Shown: positions 49,456 to 60,855 of the stretch, piece by piece
Numbering within the stretch: the first letter of the stretch is position 1
How the letters are laid out: each line of letters starts with the position of its first letter
DNA from: Planotetraspora kaengkrachanensis
GTDB taxonomy: Bacteria; Actinomycetota; Actinomycetes; Streptosporangiales; Streptosporangiaceae
Direction: 5' to 3'
DNA: 64,000 nt
Assembly: GCF_016862895.1 (NCBI RefSeq)
Contig: NZ_BONV01000025.1
Coordinates: 62,001-126,000, forward strand
Translations under genes and position numbers: made by a program
Notes under the pieces: model-generated
The model's input: the letters and a program-made list of their open reading frames with translations, nothing else
What the model was told of the DNA's origin: nothing
Databases searched by the model: none

Positions 49456-50337
49456 TCATGCGACGCGGAGCGCGGGCGTACGGCTCAGCCATTCGCTCAC
49501 GGTCCCCTCGAAGCCCTCCGGAGGGCCCACCCTCAGGCACGACCTGTCGGCCGCGTCGCGCGTCAGCCGTACGTGGAACGGCTCGCGCCCGAGTTCCGGA
49601 GAGCCGGAGAAGACGGCGAAGTCGGTGCCGTCCAGCCGCAGGTGATCACCGATCGTGCGGCACCGGGAGCCGGGGTCACCGCCGAGCCAGGAGAGATGAC
49701 CGGCGAGCAGCCGGTGCGCGACGGTGCGGAGCACGTTGACCGTGCACAGGCGGTGGGCGCAGGCCGCGCCGTCCAGCATGACCTCCGGGAGCCCGAACCG
49801 CGCGAGGCCACGCGTCGTCACCCGCAGGCACGTGCAGACATCGGTGCCGTCCGGATCCCACGGCGGGCACGAGCGGTCGTCGTCGAGGTCGACGGTCCAG
49901 CCGAGCCAGTCGTCACCCAGGCGGAAGTCCTGACGTTCGCCCGGGCAGGCGGCGCAGTGGTAGACGGCGGAACCGGTCAGCCTGTCCACGATCACCCCGC
50001 GGTAGGCCTCCGCCACACCGCGCGCCGCGGCGCGGGCGACCTGGGCGGCCTCCGGCTGCGCCTCGACCGGCGCGGTGCTGGAGACCACGACATGATGGCG
50101 GGCTCTGGAGACCCGTCTCAGGTCGTCGTCCTTGATGCCCGTTCGCCGCCAGAGTGAGCGGTCGGCCCTAACGGCCTCCAGTTCCAGCCGCGGCGTGCCG
50201 AGCACTTCCATCGCTTTGCGCCGGTGCGGCTTCCCCATGCGCCACGGGACGATCGACGACAGCTCCACAGGCGCACGGTCCACGGTCACGACGAACACCG
50301 ACGTCGTCTCCGCCGGAACGGAATAGGTGATCTGCAT
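49456..50337 (-). CDS. Hypothetical cysteine-rich protein
   Basis: A 293-residue protein, family not recognised. It has no signal peptide or membrane helix. Cysteines cluster in YHCAACPGER, DVCTCLRV, AACAHRLCTV and SRCRTIGDH (about residues 135-235), enough for one or two metal sites. The N-terminal 110 residues are a basic, Val-rich region containing SSIVPWRMGKPHRRKA. The ATG at 50337 has a strong AGGAGG site. It is monocistronic between the MOSC gene and a repeat region. Confidence 0.7.
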   Translation of the reverse strand: MQITYSVPAETTSVFVVTVDRAPVELSSIVPWRMGKPHRRKAMEVLGTPRLELEAVRADRSLWRRTGIKDDDLRRVSRARHHVVVSSTAPVEAQPEAAQVARAAARGVAEAYRGVIVDRLTGSAVYHCAACPGERQDFRLGDDWLGWTVDLDDDRSCPPWDPDGTDVCTCLRVTTRGLARFGLPEVMLDGAACAHRLCTVNVLRTVAHRLLAGHLSWLGGDPGSRCRTIGDHLRLDGTDFAVFSGSPELGREPFHVRLTRDAADRSCLRVGPPEGFEGTVSEWLSRTPALRVA

Positions 50338-50483
50338 GGGTCCTCCTGGGGAATCTCGGAAGCCCCAAGATGGACGACCCGCCGGGTCCGCCTCCCGCCA
50401 GAAATCGGTTCTGTGGAAAACACCGGTTGTCCACAGGCGACCACGCCCGTGGGTGGCTCCGCGACAACGCCGGCCACCTCCCG

Positions 50484-50653
50484 TGCATGATCACGAACAG
50501 GATGACGCCAGGTCGAGCGGCATGATCGCGAATGTGCGCATGATCACAACATGGGAAAGCGCAGGTCAGGCGGTGCTTCGCCGAACCTGTGCATGATCAC
50601 GCCGGGGGTGGGGCAGGTCAGGCGGTGCTTCGCCGAACCTGTGCATGATCACG
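50484..50653 (+). repeat. TGCATGATCACG repeat element, four units
   Basis: Cores at 50484-50495, about 50537-50548 (diverged), 50590-50601 and 50642-50653, spaced 53, 53 and 52 bp. The last two units are nearly identical (shared GGGCAGGTCAGGCGGTGCTT and CGCCGAACC). The final unit supplies the stop codon (TCA on plus, 50649-50651) of the acetyltransferase gene. Confidence 0.88.
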
Positions 50654-51176
50654 CCGGGAGGTGGGTGAAGGGGGCGGCGTAGACGAAACGGCCGCGGATC
50701 GACGGGTGGTAGGCGGAGAGCGGGCGGACCTGGAAGTGCGGGGCCCACTCGGCGACCGGCGGGACGATCCCGTAGTCCTCCGCGAGCCCGAAGCCGAACC
50801 GCGGGTAGTAGGCGGGATGGCCGAGCAGCACCACCATGGGCTCCCCGAGCGCGTCGGCCGCTCCGAGCACGGCGTGCATGAGGGCGTGGCCCACTCCCTG
50901 GCGTTGGACGCGCGGGAGCACGCCCAGGGGCCCGAGACCCAGGACGGGCGTTCCGTCGACGTGGGCCCGCGAGCACACCACGTGCCCCACGACGTCGCCC
51001 TCCTGCCCGGCGGCGACGAACGACAGAGCGGGCAGCCACGCGTCGCAGGCGCGCAACGCGTCCACCAGGTCCGCCTCGACGACCGGGTCGCCGGGAGCCG
51101 TCATCGGGGCGAACGCCGCGGTGTGCACCGCGCGAACGGACTCGGCGTCGGCCGCCGTCTCACGTCTGATCAGCAC
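50649..51176 (-). CDS. GNAT family N-acetyltransferase
   Basis: A 175-residue GNAT protein. The acetyl-CoA pyrophosphate loop is [15 protein letters not shown] (Q/RxxGxG/A), followed by [16 protein letters not shown], the typical beta4-beta5 segment of the YhbS-like group. Start GTG at 51176. It follows treZ by 50 bp on the same strand and could be the last gene of that operon. Its stop codon lies inside a dispersed repeat unit, so the C-terminus may have been trimmed or extended by the repeat. Substrate unknown. Confidence 0.9.
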   Translation of the reverse strand: MLIRRETAADAESVRAVHTAAFAPMTAPGDPVVEADLVDALRACDAWLPALSFVAAGQEGDVVGHVVCSRAHVDGTPVLGLGPLGVLPRVQRQGVGHALMHAVLGAADALGEPMVVLLGHPAYYPRFGFGLAEDYGIVPPVAEWAPHFQVRPLSAYHPSIRGRFVYAAPFTHLPA

Positions 51177-51226
51177 CGGTTCAGACTGCTCGGGCCGGCC
51201 CGGCCCGTCAATCGATTAAACGGGGG

Positions 51227-52930
51227 TCACGTCTGCACGATGGCCAGCGACTGGGCGGGGAGGTAGACGTCGCCCTCCATCAACCGGATGGCCTCGTCGG
51301 ACGCGAGCAGGATCCGCTTGGCGCCGGGCGAGAGCCGTACGGGCACGGGGAGGCCGCCGAAGTTGGCCAGGACGCGCAGCGAGCCACGTTCCATGACCAG
51401 GAAGTGCCGGTCCTCGTCGTGGCGGATCTTCACCCGGTCGAGCCGGGGATCGGCGAGCTCGGGGTAGGTCTTGCGCAGCGCGACCAGGTCGCGGTACCAG
51501 CCGAGCAGCGAGACGGCACCGTCCTCGGAGAGTTCGTCCCAGTCCAGTTTCGAACGCAGGAAGGTCGACTCCTCCTGGGGGTCGGGGGCCTTCCAGTCGT
51601 AGCCGAACTTCTCGAACTCGATCCGGCGTCGCTCTCCCTCGTTCGCGGCCAGCGAGGGCTCGAAGTGGTCGGTGAAGAAGTAGAAGGGCGTCCTCGCCCC
51701 CCACTCCTCGCCCATGAAGAGCATCGGCGTGAACGGCGAGGCCAGCAGCAGCCCGGAGGCGAGCCAGAGCTGCTCGGGCTCCATCCGGTCCCCCAGGGGC
51801 CGGTTGCCGATCTGGTCGTGGTTCTGGACGCAGCACACGAACCGGTAGCCCGGGACTCCCGCCGCCGACCGGCCGTGGCTGCGGCCGCGGAAGCTCGAGT
51901 AGGTGCCGTCGTGGAAGTATCCGCGGGTGAGCACCTTGGCCAGCGCCGACAACGGGCCGAAGTCCGCGTAGTAGGCCTGGGTCTCCCCCGTGACGGCGGA
52001 GTGCAGCGCATGGTGGACGTCGTCGTTCCAGGTCGCGTTGAGGCCGAAGCCGCCGGACTCGCGGGGCGCCACCAGGCGGGGGTCGTTCAGGTCCGACTCG
52101 GCGATCAGCGTCAGCGGCCGGCCCAGGCTGGTCGACAACGCCTCCACCTCGGCGGACAGCTCCTCCAGGAAGTGGGTCGCGCGTGAGTCGTGCAGCGCGT
52201 GCACGGCGTCGAGGCGCAACCCGTCGATGTGGTAGTCGCCGAGCCACTGCAGGGCGTTCTCGATGAAGTAGCGCCGTACCTCGTCCGAGCCCGACCCGTC
52301 GAGGTTGACCGCGTCGCCCCAGTAGGAGCCCTTGAAGTCGTGGAAGTACGGCCCGAACTTGGCGAGGTAGTTCCCCGAAGGCCCCAAATGGTTGTAGACG
52401 ACGTCGAGGATCACGCCGAGCCCCGCGCGGTGGCACGCGTCGACCAGCATCTTGAGCCCGTCGGGCCCGCCGTACTCCTCGTTCACGGCGTAGAGGTCGA
52501 CCCCGTCGTACCCCCAGTTGCGGCGGCCGGGCACGGGCGCGACCGGCATGATCTCGATGAAGTCGACGCCCAGGTCCACGAGATGGCGGAGCCTGTCGAT
52601 CACACCGCGGAAGGTGCCCTCGGGGGTGAACGTGCCGACGTGCAGTTCGTAGATGACCGACCCCCGCAGGTCGCGGCCGCGCCAGTCCTGGTCGCCCCAG
52701 GTGAACCTCGCGTGGTCGCAGACCCGGCTCGGCCCCTCGACGCCGTACGGCTGCCGCCGGGTCCTCGGGTCGGGGTAGGGCCCGCCGCCGTCGACGTGGA
52801 AGGCGTAGTCGGTGCCGTGCTCGTCTCCGGAAGCGGTCCACCATCCACCGTCTCCCGGCGACATCTCGTGCCTGGTCCCCCCGAACTCGACCTCGACGCG
52901 TGCCGCTTGGGGCGCCCAGACCTCGTACAT
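51227..52930 (-). CDS. treZ: Malto-oligosyltrehalose trehalohydrolase
   Basis: A 567-residue GH13 enzyme that releases trehalose from maltooligosyl-trehalose made by TreY. An N-terminal carbohydrate-binding-type domain starts MYEVWAPQAARVEVEFGG; the barrel contains [18 protein letters not shown], the nucleophile motif GLRLDAVHAL, the acid/base region LIAESDLNDPR and MLFMGEEWG. The ATG at 52930, with GGAGGGG close upstream, matches family N-termini; a GTG at 52996 overlapping the treY stop by GTGA would add 22 residues and cannot be excluded. Last enzyme of the treX-treY-treZ set. Confidence 0.95.
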   Translation of the reverse strand: MYEVWAPQAARVEVEFGGTRHEMSPGDGGWWTASGDEHGTDYAFHVDGGGPYPDPRTRRQPYGVEGPSRVCDHARFTWGDQDWRGRDLRGSVIYELHVGTFTPEGTFRGVIDRLRHLVDLGVDFIEIMPVAPVPGRRNWGYDGVDLYAVNEEYGGPDGLKMLVDACHRAGLGVILDVVYNHLGPSGNYLAKFGPYFHDFKGSYWGDAVNLDGSGSDEVRRYFIENALQWLGDYHIDGLRLDAVHALHDSRATHFLEELSAEVEALSTSLGRPLTLIAESDLNDPRLVAPRESGGFGLNATWNDDVHHALHSAVTGETQAYYADFGPLSALAKVLTRGYFHDGTYSSFRGRSHGRSAAGVPGYRFVCCVQNHDQIGNRPLGDRMEPEQLWLASGLLLASPFTPMLFMGEEWGARTPFYFFTDHFEPSLAANEGERRRIEFEKFGYDWKAPDPQEESTFLRSKLDWDELSEDGAVSLLGWYRDLVALRKTYPELADPRLDRVKIRHDEDRHFLVMERGSLRVLANFGGLPVPVRLSPGAKRILLASDEAIRLMEGDVYLPAQSLAIVQT

Positions 52931-52992
52931 GCCCCTCCAGGTGTCGGGGCGGCCGCGAGGCCGCCGTCCAGCAAGAGTCTCCCGGCCGGGAT

Positions 52993-55173
52993 TCACCGTT
53001 CCAGGATCGCGACCGGGTATCGGGACAGCAGGTGCCCCAGGGGGATCCGGCCGGTGTGCAGACGCCCTGTGAGCAGATCACGCCAGTCGCCCGGCGGCAA
53101 CATGAGGGTGTCGGACCCCCAGCCGCCCCGCCGTTCGAGCCCGGCGGGCAGCCGGGTCGCCACGGCCACCGCCCGGTCTCCGCGGGCGAAGGCCACCGCG
53201 TGCTCCCCCGCCTCGACCGGTTCGTACGGCAGAGCCGGGTCGAGCCGCCTCCTCAGGTTCAGCGCGGTGGTGGTGACCAGCATCTTCTGGCCGTCCCAGC
53301 TGTCGTCGGGCCGGCGCAGGAGCGCACGCCGCCTCTCGAAGTCGACCGGCCGCCGGTTGTCCGGGTCGACCAGCGAGAAGTCGGTGATCTCCGTGCCCTG
53401 GTAGACGTCCGGGATGCCCGGCATCATCAGCTGAACGAGCTTCTGCCCGAGCGAGTTGATCCTGGCGTACCGGTCCACCACGGCGGTGAAGGCCGCGACG
53501 GAGGCGCCGCAGACCTCGACGGCCCGCTCCGCGAACTCCCTGATCCCCGCCTCGTACGCCGGGTCGCGGTTCTGCCACGAGATGGCGGTCTTGGCCTCGC
53601 GGGCGGCCTTGAGCAGGTAGCCGGTGAACCGCTCGGTGGTGATGGGCCACGACGCCATGAGCGTCTGCCAGGCGAGGTAGTCGAGCCGTGGGTCGAACGC
53701 CACGGACGAGGCCCACGAGTCGACGGCGCGGGACCATTCGCCCGGCATCTCCGACAACACGGCCAGTCTGGCCCGGACGTCCTCCGACCGCTTGGTGTCG
53801 TGGGTCGACAGCGTGGTCATCGTCGCGGGGGGCAGGCTCGCGCAGAACGCGTGGAACTCCCCGGAAGAAACGCCGAACCTGTCGGGTTCGCCGCCCACCT
53901 CGTTGAGCGCGGCGAGGGGATACCAGCGGTAGAGCGCGGTGTCCTCGACGCCCTTGGCCATGACGGGGCCGCAGGTCTGCTGGAACCTGGTCACCGCCTC
54001 CGCCGGGCCGTACAGGACGAGGTTGGCCGTCTTCTCGACGGCGTCGGGGTCGGCGTGCGCGGCCGCGCGCGCCGCCGCCGACTGGACGATCGCGACCGAC
54101 TCGGCGGGCGGCTGCTCGCCGGGGTCCACGTACGCCCGGTAGACGGGCATCGCGGCCAGCAACTCGACGGCGGCGTCGCGCAGGCCGGGATCGCCGAGCG
54201 CCGTCACCAGCCGGTCGACCTCGCCCCGGAAGAACAGATCGATGACGTGCTTCTTCGCCTCGTGGCGGACCGACTCATAGGACGCGGACACACCGGTGTG
54301 CCGGGTGAAGGTCCGCACCAGCGTGTCCCGGCCTGCGGGGTCGACGAACAGCCGCGTGACCATGTTGAGCGCGTCATAGCCCGTGGTGCCGTCGCACGGC
54401 CAGTCGCCTGGCAGCCGCTCGTCGTCGATGAGGATCTTCTCCACCCACAGCGGGCCCGGCACACGCGGGCGGAGCCGCTCCAGATAGCCGCGCGGATCGG
54501 CCAGGCCGTCGGGGTGGTCGACCCGCAGTCCCTCGATGACGCCCTCGTCGACGAGCGACGACATCAGGGCGTGGGTGGCCTCGAAGACCTCGGGGTCCTC
54601 CACTCTCAGGCCGATCAGCGAGGAGACGTCGAAGAACCGCCGGTACCCGGGGCTCTCCCGCCAGTTCACGAGCCGGTAGTGCTGGGCCTCCAGCAACTCG
54701 GGCAGCGGGAGGTGCTCGGTGCCCGGCCGGATCGGGAACTCGTGCTCGTGGTAGCGCAGCACGGAGCCGTCGGCCACCAGTCCGCCCGGCTCGTCGCCGA
54801 GGACGGGGAGGTCGACGGGCCACAGGACGTCGAACCACCGTGCGTACGGAGAGTCCGGGCCGTCCCGCAGGGCCGCCCAGAGCGGGGCGTTGCCGGACTC
54901 GGGCTGCGGCACGGTCATGTGGTTGGGCACGATGTCGGCGATCAGCGGCAGGCCCGACGCGGCGAGGTCGCGCAGGGCGCCCATTCCCCCGAACTCGGCG
55001 CGGACGCTGCCGTGGTCCACGACGTCGTAACCGTGCTGGGAAGCGGGAACCGCCTGCAGGATGGGCGACAGATAGAGCCGGCCCACTCCCAGCTCCGTGA
55101 GATACCCCGTCAGCCGGGCCACCTCCCGGAAACCGAGATCAGGTGTGAGCTGCACACGGTAGGTCGAAGTCAC
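52993..55173 (-). CDS. treY: Malto-oligosyltrehalose synthase
   Basis: A 726-residue GH13 enzyme that converts the reducing-end alpha-1,4 bond of maltooligosaccharides to alpha,alpha-1,1. It begins VTSTYRVQLTPDLGFREV, contains DIVPNHMTVP, the nucleophile motif GLRVDHPDGLADPRGYL, VEKILIDDERLPGDW and ALSTHDTKRSED-type TLSTHDTKRSEDVRARL. The GTG at 55173 has GGAAGGG upstream. It lies 72 bp after treX and directly before treZ. Confidence 0.96.
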   Translation of the reverse strand: MTSTYRVQLTPDLGFREVARLTGYLTELGVGRLYLSPILQAVPASQHGYDVVDHGSVRAEFGGMGALRDLAASGLPLIADIVPNHMTVPQPESGNAPLWAALRDGPDSPYARWFDVLWPVDLPVLGDEPGGLVADGSVLRYHEHEFPIRPGTEHLPLPELLEAQHYRLVNWRESPGYRRFFDVSSLIGLRVEDPEVFEATHALMSSLVDEGVIEGLRVDHPDGLADPRGYLERLRPRVPGPLWVEKILIDDERLPGDWPCDGTTGYDALNMVTRLFVDPAGRDTLVRTFTRHTGVSASYESVRHEAKKHVIDLFFRGEVDRLVTALGDPGLRDAAVELLAAMPVYRAYVDPGEQPPAESVAIVQSAAARAAAHADPDAVEKTANLVLYGPAEAVTRFQQTCGPVMAKGVEDTALYRWYPLAALNEVGGEPDRFGVSSGEFHAFCASLPPATMTTLSTHDTKRSEDVRARLAVLSEMPGEWSRAVDSWASSVAFDPRLDYLAWQTLMASWPITTERFTGYLLKAAREAKTAISWQNRDPAYEAGIREFAERAVEVCGASVAAFTAVVDRYARINSLGQKLVQLMMPGIPDVYQGTEITDFSLVDPDNRRPVDFERRRALLRRPDDSWDGQKMLVTTTALNLRRRLDPALPYEPVEAGEHAVAFARGDRAVAVATRLPAGLERRGGWGSDTLMLPPGDWRDLLTGRLHTGRIPLGHLLSRYPVAILER

Positions 55174-55245
55174 GGCACCGCCCTTCCATGAGTCCCGGGG
55201 CATGTCCCATAGTGCCCGCCGCCGGGACGCCCCGCCACAAACGCG

Positions 55246-57390
<2,145 letters not shown>

Positions 57391-57520
57391 GCGGCCTCCT
57401 CGCCGTTCGTTCACAACACATCGTGCCTGCCCGCAGGAGGCTCTGACAGTCTCTCCGCGTTAACGTCGCGTATGGGGACGGGTGAAAGTACCTCTGTCGG
57501 TGGGCGTGTCAGTGGGCCCG

Positions 57521-58834
57521 TCAGTGGGCCCGGCCGCGGCGCAGCAGGCGCCGGGGACGTGACTCGGCGGGCCTGCTCTCGGTCCGGAGCCACAGGTTCA
57601 CGCACACGCCGCCGAGGGCCGAGGGCTCGATCCTGACGTTGCCCCCGGTCGACTCGGCGAGGCGGCGGACGATGTCGAGGCCCAGGCCGGTCGAGCCTGC
57701 GCCGCTCTGGCCACGCCGCAGGGCGCCCTGCGGGTCGGCGATCCCGGGGCCCGCGTCGGCGACCAGGATGCCGGCGATGCCGCTGCCCTGGTGGAGGGTG
57801 ACGCGGAACCCCGTCCCCTGCGGCGTGTGCCTGAAGACGTTGCCGAGGAGCGCGTCGACCGCCGCGCCGAGGTCCGCCGCGGCCACCGGCACCCTGCTCG
57901 GCACGTCCGCCCCGACCAGTTCCCAGCGGCGCTCCTGGTCCTCGGCCAGGGCCGACCAGAAGGCGAGCCGCTCCCTGAGCACCTCGGCCGCGTCGCACCC
58001 GCTCTGGATCGGCCGGGTCGGCCGGCGCGCGGCCTCGATGATCTCGTCGACGGCTCGTTCCAGCCGGTCGACGGCGAGCCTGCTCTGCTCCGCCTCCTGG
58101 CCGACGCCCCCGACGTTGAGCCGCAGCGCCGTCAGGGGTGTGCGCAGCCGATGGGACAGGTCGGCCGCCATCTCCCGCTCCGCCGACAGGAGCCCGGCCA
58201 CCTGGTCGGCCATCGTGTTGAACGCCCTGCCGAGCGCGACCAGTTCGGGCGGCCCGTCCGGCGTGACGCGCACGGACAGGTCACCGGAGCCGAAGGACGC
58301 CGCCGCATCGCCCAGCCGGCGCGCCGACCGCACCACCCGGGCTCCGAGCCGGTCGCCGACCGCCACAGAACCCGCGACCAGGGCGACGGCGACGCCGGTC
58401 AACGCGGTCCACGACGTCGCCACTCCCCGCGTCACGTCCTGCTCCGGCGCGTAGACCTCGATGACCACCCGGCGTCCGCCTGCGAGGGCGACGGGCTTGA
58501 GCAGCGCGTATCCACCGGCCACCGGGACCGTCCTCGCCCGCTCGCCCGCCCTGGCGACCTCGGCCGCGGCGACCCGCGAGAAGCCGACGGTCCTGCCGGG
58601 CAGGTGCACGGCGAGCCGCTCCGCCCCCGCCGGCGTGCTGGCCAGCGCCCTCTGCAGCGCCCCCGCGTCGTCGGTGACCGCCAGCACGGGGACGATCGTG
58701 GTGGCCTGCCGTTCGGCCTCGGCGATCGCGCGGGTCTCCGCGATCTCCTTGACCGCCATGGCGAGCGGGATGAGGAACGCCAACGCGACCATCGCGGTCA
58801 CGGCGACGGCGACGAGGGCGATGCTCCGCCTCAC
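57521..58834 (-). CDS. Sensor histidine kinase, HAMP type
   Basis: A 437-residue membrane kinase. Two membrane helices (about residues 5-27 and 140-160) flank a roughly 110-residue extracytoplasmic sensor. A HAMP segment (RRLGDAAASFGSGDLSVRV), the H-box DLSHRLRTPLTALRL, a weak N-box LLGNVFRHTPQ and the G-boxes DAGPGIAD and STGLGLDIV follow. The GTG start lies 10 bp after the response regulator stop. Ligand unknown. Confidence 0.93.
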   Translation of the reverse strand: MRRSIALVAVAVTAMVALAFLIPLAMAVKEIAETRAIAEAERQATTIVPVLAVTDDAGALQRALASTPAGAERLAVHLPGRTVGFSRVAAAEVARAGERARTVPVAGGYALLKPVALAGGRRVVIEVYAPEQDVTRGVATSWTALTGVAVALVAGSVAVGDRLGARVVRSARRLGDAAASFGSGDLSVRVTPDGPPELVALGRAFNTMADQVAGLLSAEREMAADLSHRLRTPLTALRLNVGGVGQEAEQSRLAVDRLERAVDEIIEAARRPTRPIQSGCDAAEVLRERLAFWSALAEDQERRWELVGADVPSRVPVAAADLGAAVDALLGNVFRHTPQGTGFRVTLHQGSGIAGILVADAGPGIADPQGALRRGQSGAGSTGLGLDIVRRLAESTGGNVRIEPSALGGVCVNLWLRTESRPAESRPRRLLRRGRAH

Positions 58835-58844
58835 CTCGGGCCCC

Positions 58845-59534
58845 TCACTCGGGACCCGCGGGCGGCGGGCTGAGCCGCACCCCGACCCCGCGGACCGTGT
58901 GAAGGTAACGCGGCTGTGAAGCGCTCTCGCCGAGTTTGCGCCGCAACCAGGACAGGTGGACGTCGATCGTCTGGTCGTCGCCGTAGGACTGCCGCCACAC
59001 CTCGGCGAGCAACTCCTTCCTCGACACCACGCTGCCGGGCCGGGCGCACAGGTAGGCCAGCAGGTCGAACTCCCGGCGGGTGAGATCGAGGGGAACGCCG
59101 TCCAGGCCGGCCTCCCGCCGGTCGGAGTCGACGGTCAGGCCTCCCACGCGCAGCACGGCCGTCGCGGATCCCGGCCTGGCCCGCCGCAACACCGCCTCGA
59201 GCCGCGCGTTGAGGTGGTCGCCGGAGAAGGGCTTGACCAGGTAGTCGTCGGCCCCGTCCCGGAGCAGCCGCACGATCTCGGCCTCGTCGTCGCGGGCCGT
59301 CGCCACGATGACGGGCACGTCGGAGATGGCCCGCAACATCTTGAGCGCCTCGGCGCCGTCGAGATCGGGCAGCCCCAGGTCGAGGATCACCACGTCGGGC
59401 GCGAAGTGGGCGATCTCCCGCAGGGCGTCCAGCGCGCGGCCCGCGCTGCGGACCGCGTGGCTGCGACCGGTCAGGTCGCGAATGATCGCGGAACGGACGA
59501 ACTCATCGTCCTCCACCAGCAGAACGGTCGCCAT
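58845..59534 (-). CDS. OmpR/PhoB-type response regulator
   Basis: A 229-residue protein: receiver domain with acidic pocket VEDD at 7-10, phospho-acceptor Asp52 in VILDLGLPDLDG and the conserved lysine in DDYLVKPF near residue 102, followed by a winged-helix domain (LTRREFDLLAYLCARPG ... VDVHLSWLRRKLGE, ending HTVRGVGVRL). It forms a two-component pair with the kinase gene 10 bp downstream. Its target could be the treX operon that follows or its own promoter. Confidence 0.95.
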   Translation of the reverse strand: MATVLLVEDDEFVRSAIIRDLTGRSHAVRSAGRALDALREIAHFAPDVVILDLGLPDLDGAEALKMLRAISDVPVIVATARDDEAEIVRLLRDGADDYLVKPFSGDHLNARLEAVLRRARPGSATAVLRVGGLTVDSDRREAGLDGVPLDLTRREFDLLAYLCARPGSVVSRKELLAEVWRQSYGDDQTIDVHLSWLRRKLGESASQPRYLHTVRGVGVRLSPPPAGPE

Positions 59535-59681
59535 GGGCCAGAAACGTACACGTACGCGAGGTAATCACGTCCGTGTTCGCCTATCCGATATCTGTTTTGT
59601 CCTGTTATTTCGTTTGTAAGACTCGGATGAAGGTGAATATCCCCCACTCGGAATGGCGAGGGCCGCTAGAGTGAGCGCCCG

Positions 59682-60209
59682 ATGAAACGGGCCCTCGGTT
59701 ACCTGCTCGCCTGGTGCGGGGCGACCGTGCTCGCCGTCGGGATCTCCTGGCTCGGCGTGCGCGACGTCCTGCGCAACACGCTCATGGATGAGCCGCCGCT
59801 CGCTCCGGTGGCGGCCGGGGAGGTGGGCGGCACCTCGCGCCCCATGCCCTCCGCCGTGCGCCCTGCCCATTCCGATCGGCCCGCCACGCCGCGCCCCACC
59901 CCCTCCGCCGTACGGCGTCCGCCCTCGCCGTCCCCGCGCGTCACCTCTACACCCGGCCCCAACTCGAGCCCGAAGAGCCGGCCGGAGGAGACCCTGCGGA
60001 CGTTCACGCTCAAGGGCGGCCGTGCGACCATCGCTGTCACCGCCCACGACTGCCGGATGGTGACAGCGACGCCCAACGACGGCTACCGGCTCGGGGTGTG
60101 GGAGACCTCGACCTGGATCCGGGTCGCCTTCCTCCAGGAGCCCCACGAGTCGTCGGCGTTCTGCACCTGGAACGGCACGCCGCCCCGGCTCGAGACGTAC
60201 GAGAACTGA
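59682..60209 (+). CDS. Membrane-anchored hypothetical protein with Pro/Ser-rich linker
   Basis: A 175-residue protein. One N-terminal membrane segment (GYLLAWCGATVLAVGISWLG), a Pro/Arg/Ser-rich linker (about residues 45-105) and a small C-terminal extracytoplasmic domain (RTFTLKGGRATIAVTAHDC ... GVWETSTWIRVAFLQ) with two cysteines that could form a disulfide. No known family recognised. It is divergent from the response regulator and may be a wall-associated accessory of that two-component system. Confidence 0.72.
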   Translation: MKRALGYLLAWCGATVLAVGISWLGVRDVLRNTLMDEPPLAPVAAGEVGGTSRPMPSAVRPAHSDRPATPRPTPSAVRRPPSPSPRVTSTPGPNSSPKSRPEETLRTFTLKGGRATIAVTAHDCRMVTATPNDGYRLGVWETSTWIRVAFLQEPHESSAFCTWNGTPPRLETYEN

Positions 60210-60353
60210 CCCCGGCCCTCGGGGGCGCCACGGCTGACCTGCGGTGCCGGCCGCGACGACTGTCCCTCCGGACATGCACCCCCATCGAGCCGTAACCGGG
60301 ATCTTGCCGTCCAGGTTGCACACTGTTGACCAAACCGGATAGGTCATACCCCC

Positions 60354-60797
60354 ATGACCGGATTCAAGAAATTCCTCGTGCGCGGCAACCTGGTCGAGCT
60401 CGCCGTCGCGGTCGTCATCGGCGCCGCGTTCAGCGGCCTGGTCGAGGCCCTGGTCGCGGACATCATCACCCCGCTCATCGGCGCGGTGACGGGCGGGCAC
60501 CAGCCCAACTTCGCCGACTACACCTTCACCGTCAACGGCGCCAAGTTCCAGTACGGCGACTTCGTCAACCACGCCCTGTCGTTCCTCATCGTGGCCGCCG
60601 TCATCTACTGGCTTGTCGTGCTGCCCATGACCCGCCTGCTCGGCCTCCTCACCCGGGACAAAGCCGTCACCGAGAAGCAGTGCCCCGAGTGCCTGAGCGA
60701 CATCCCCGTCGCCGCGCGTCGCTGCGCGTTCTGCACCGCGGTGCTCGTCGGCCCCGCCGGCTCCCCCGCCCCCGCCCACGGCAGGCACTCCGCCTGA
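60354..60797 (+). CDS. mscL: Large-conductance mechanosensitive channel with C-terminal zinc-ribbon-like tail
   Basis: A 147-residue channel that opens on membrane tension to release solutes in hypo-osmotic shock. The N-terminal FKKFLVRGNLVELAVAVVIG is the MscL signature, with a second membrane helix at about 63-84 (LSFLIVAAVIYWLVVLPMTR). The cytoplasmic end departs from classic MscL by carrying CPEC-x10-CAFC (about residues 103-120), a zinc-ribbon-like motif, then a Pro/Ala tail. No clear GGAGG precedes the ATG. Confidence 0.94.
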   Translation: MTGFKKFLVRGNLVELAVAVVIGAAFSGLVEALVADIITPLIGAVTGGHQPNFADYTFTVNGAKFQYGDFVNHALSFLIVAAVIYWLVVLPMTRLLGLLTRDKAVTEKQCPECLSDIPVAARRCAFCTAVLVGPAGSPAPAHGRHSA

Positions 60798-60855
60798 TCC
60801 GCACATACGGCCGCCGCGCCATCGCGAGCAGGCGAGCCGAGCACCCCCTTGTGCG

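Noticed and set aside
50484-50653. Possible CRISPR array from regularly spaced repeats
   Set aside because: The repeated core is only about 12 bp, the spacers are related to each other rather than unique, and no cas gene is near.
52930-52996. GTG at 52996 overlapping the treY stop as the treZ start
   Set aside because: The extra 22 residues are Arg/Gly-rich and not family-like, and the ATG at 52930 has a better ribosome site; kept only as an alternative.
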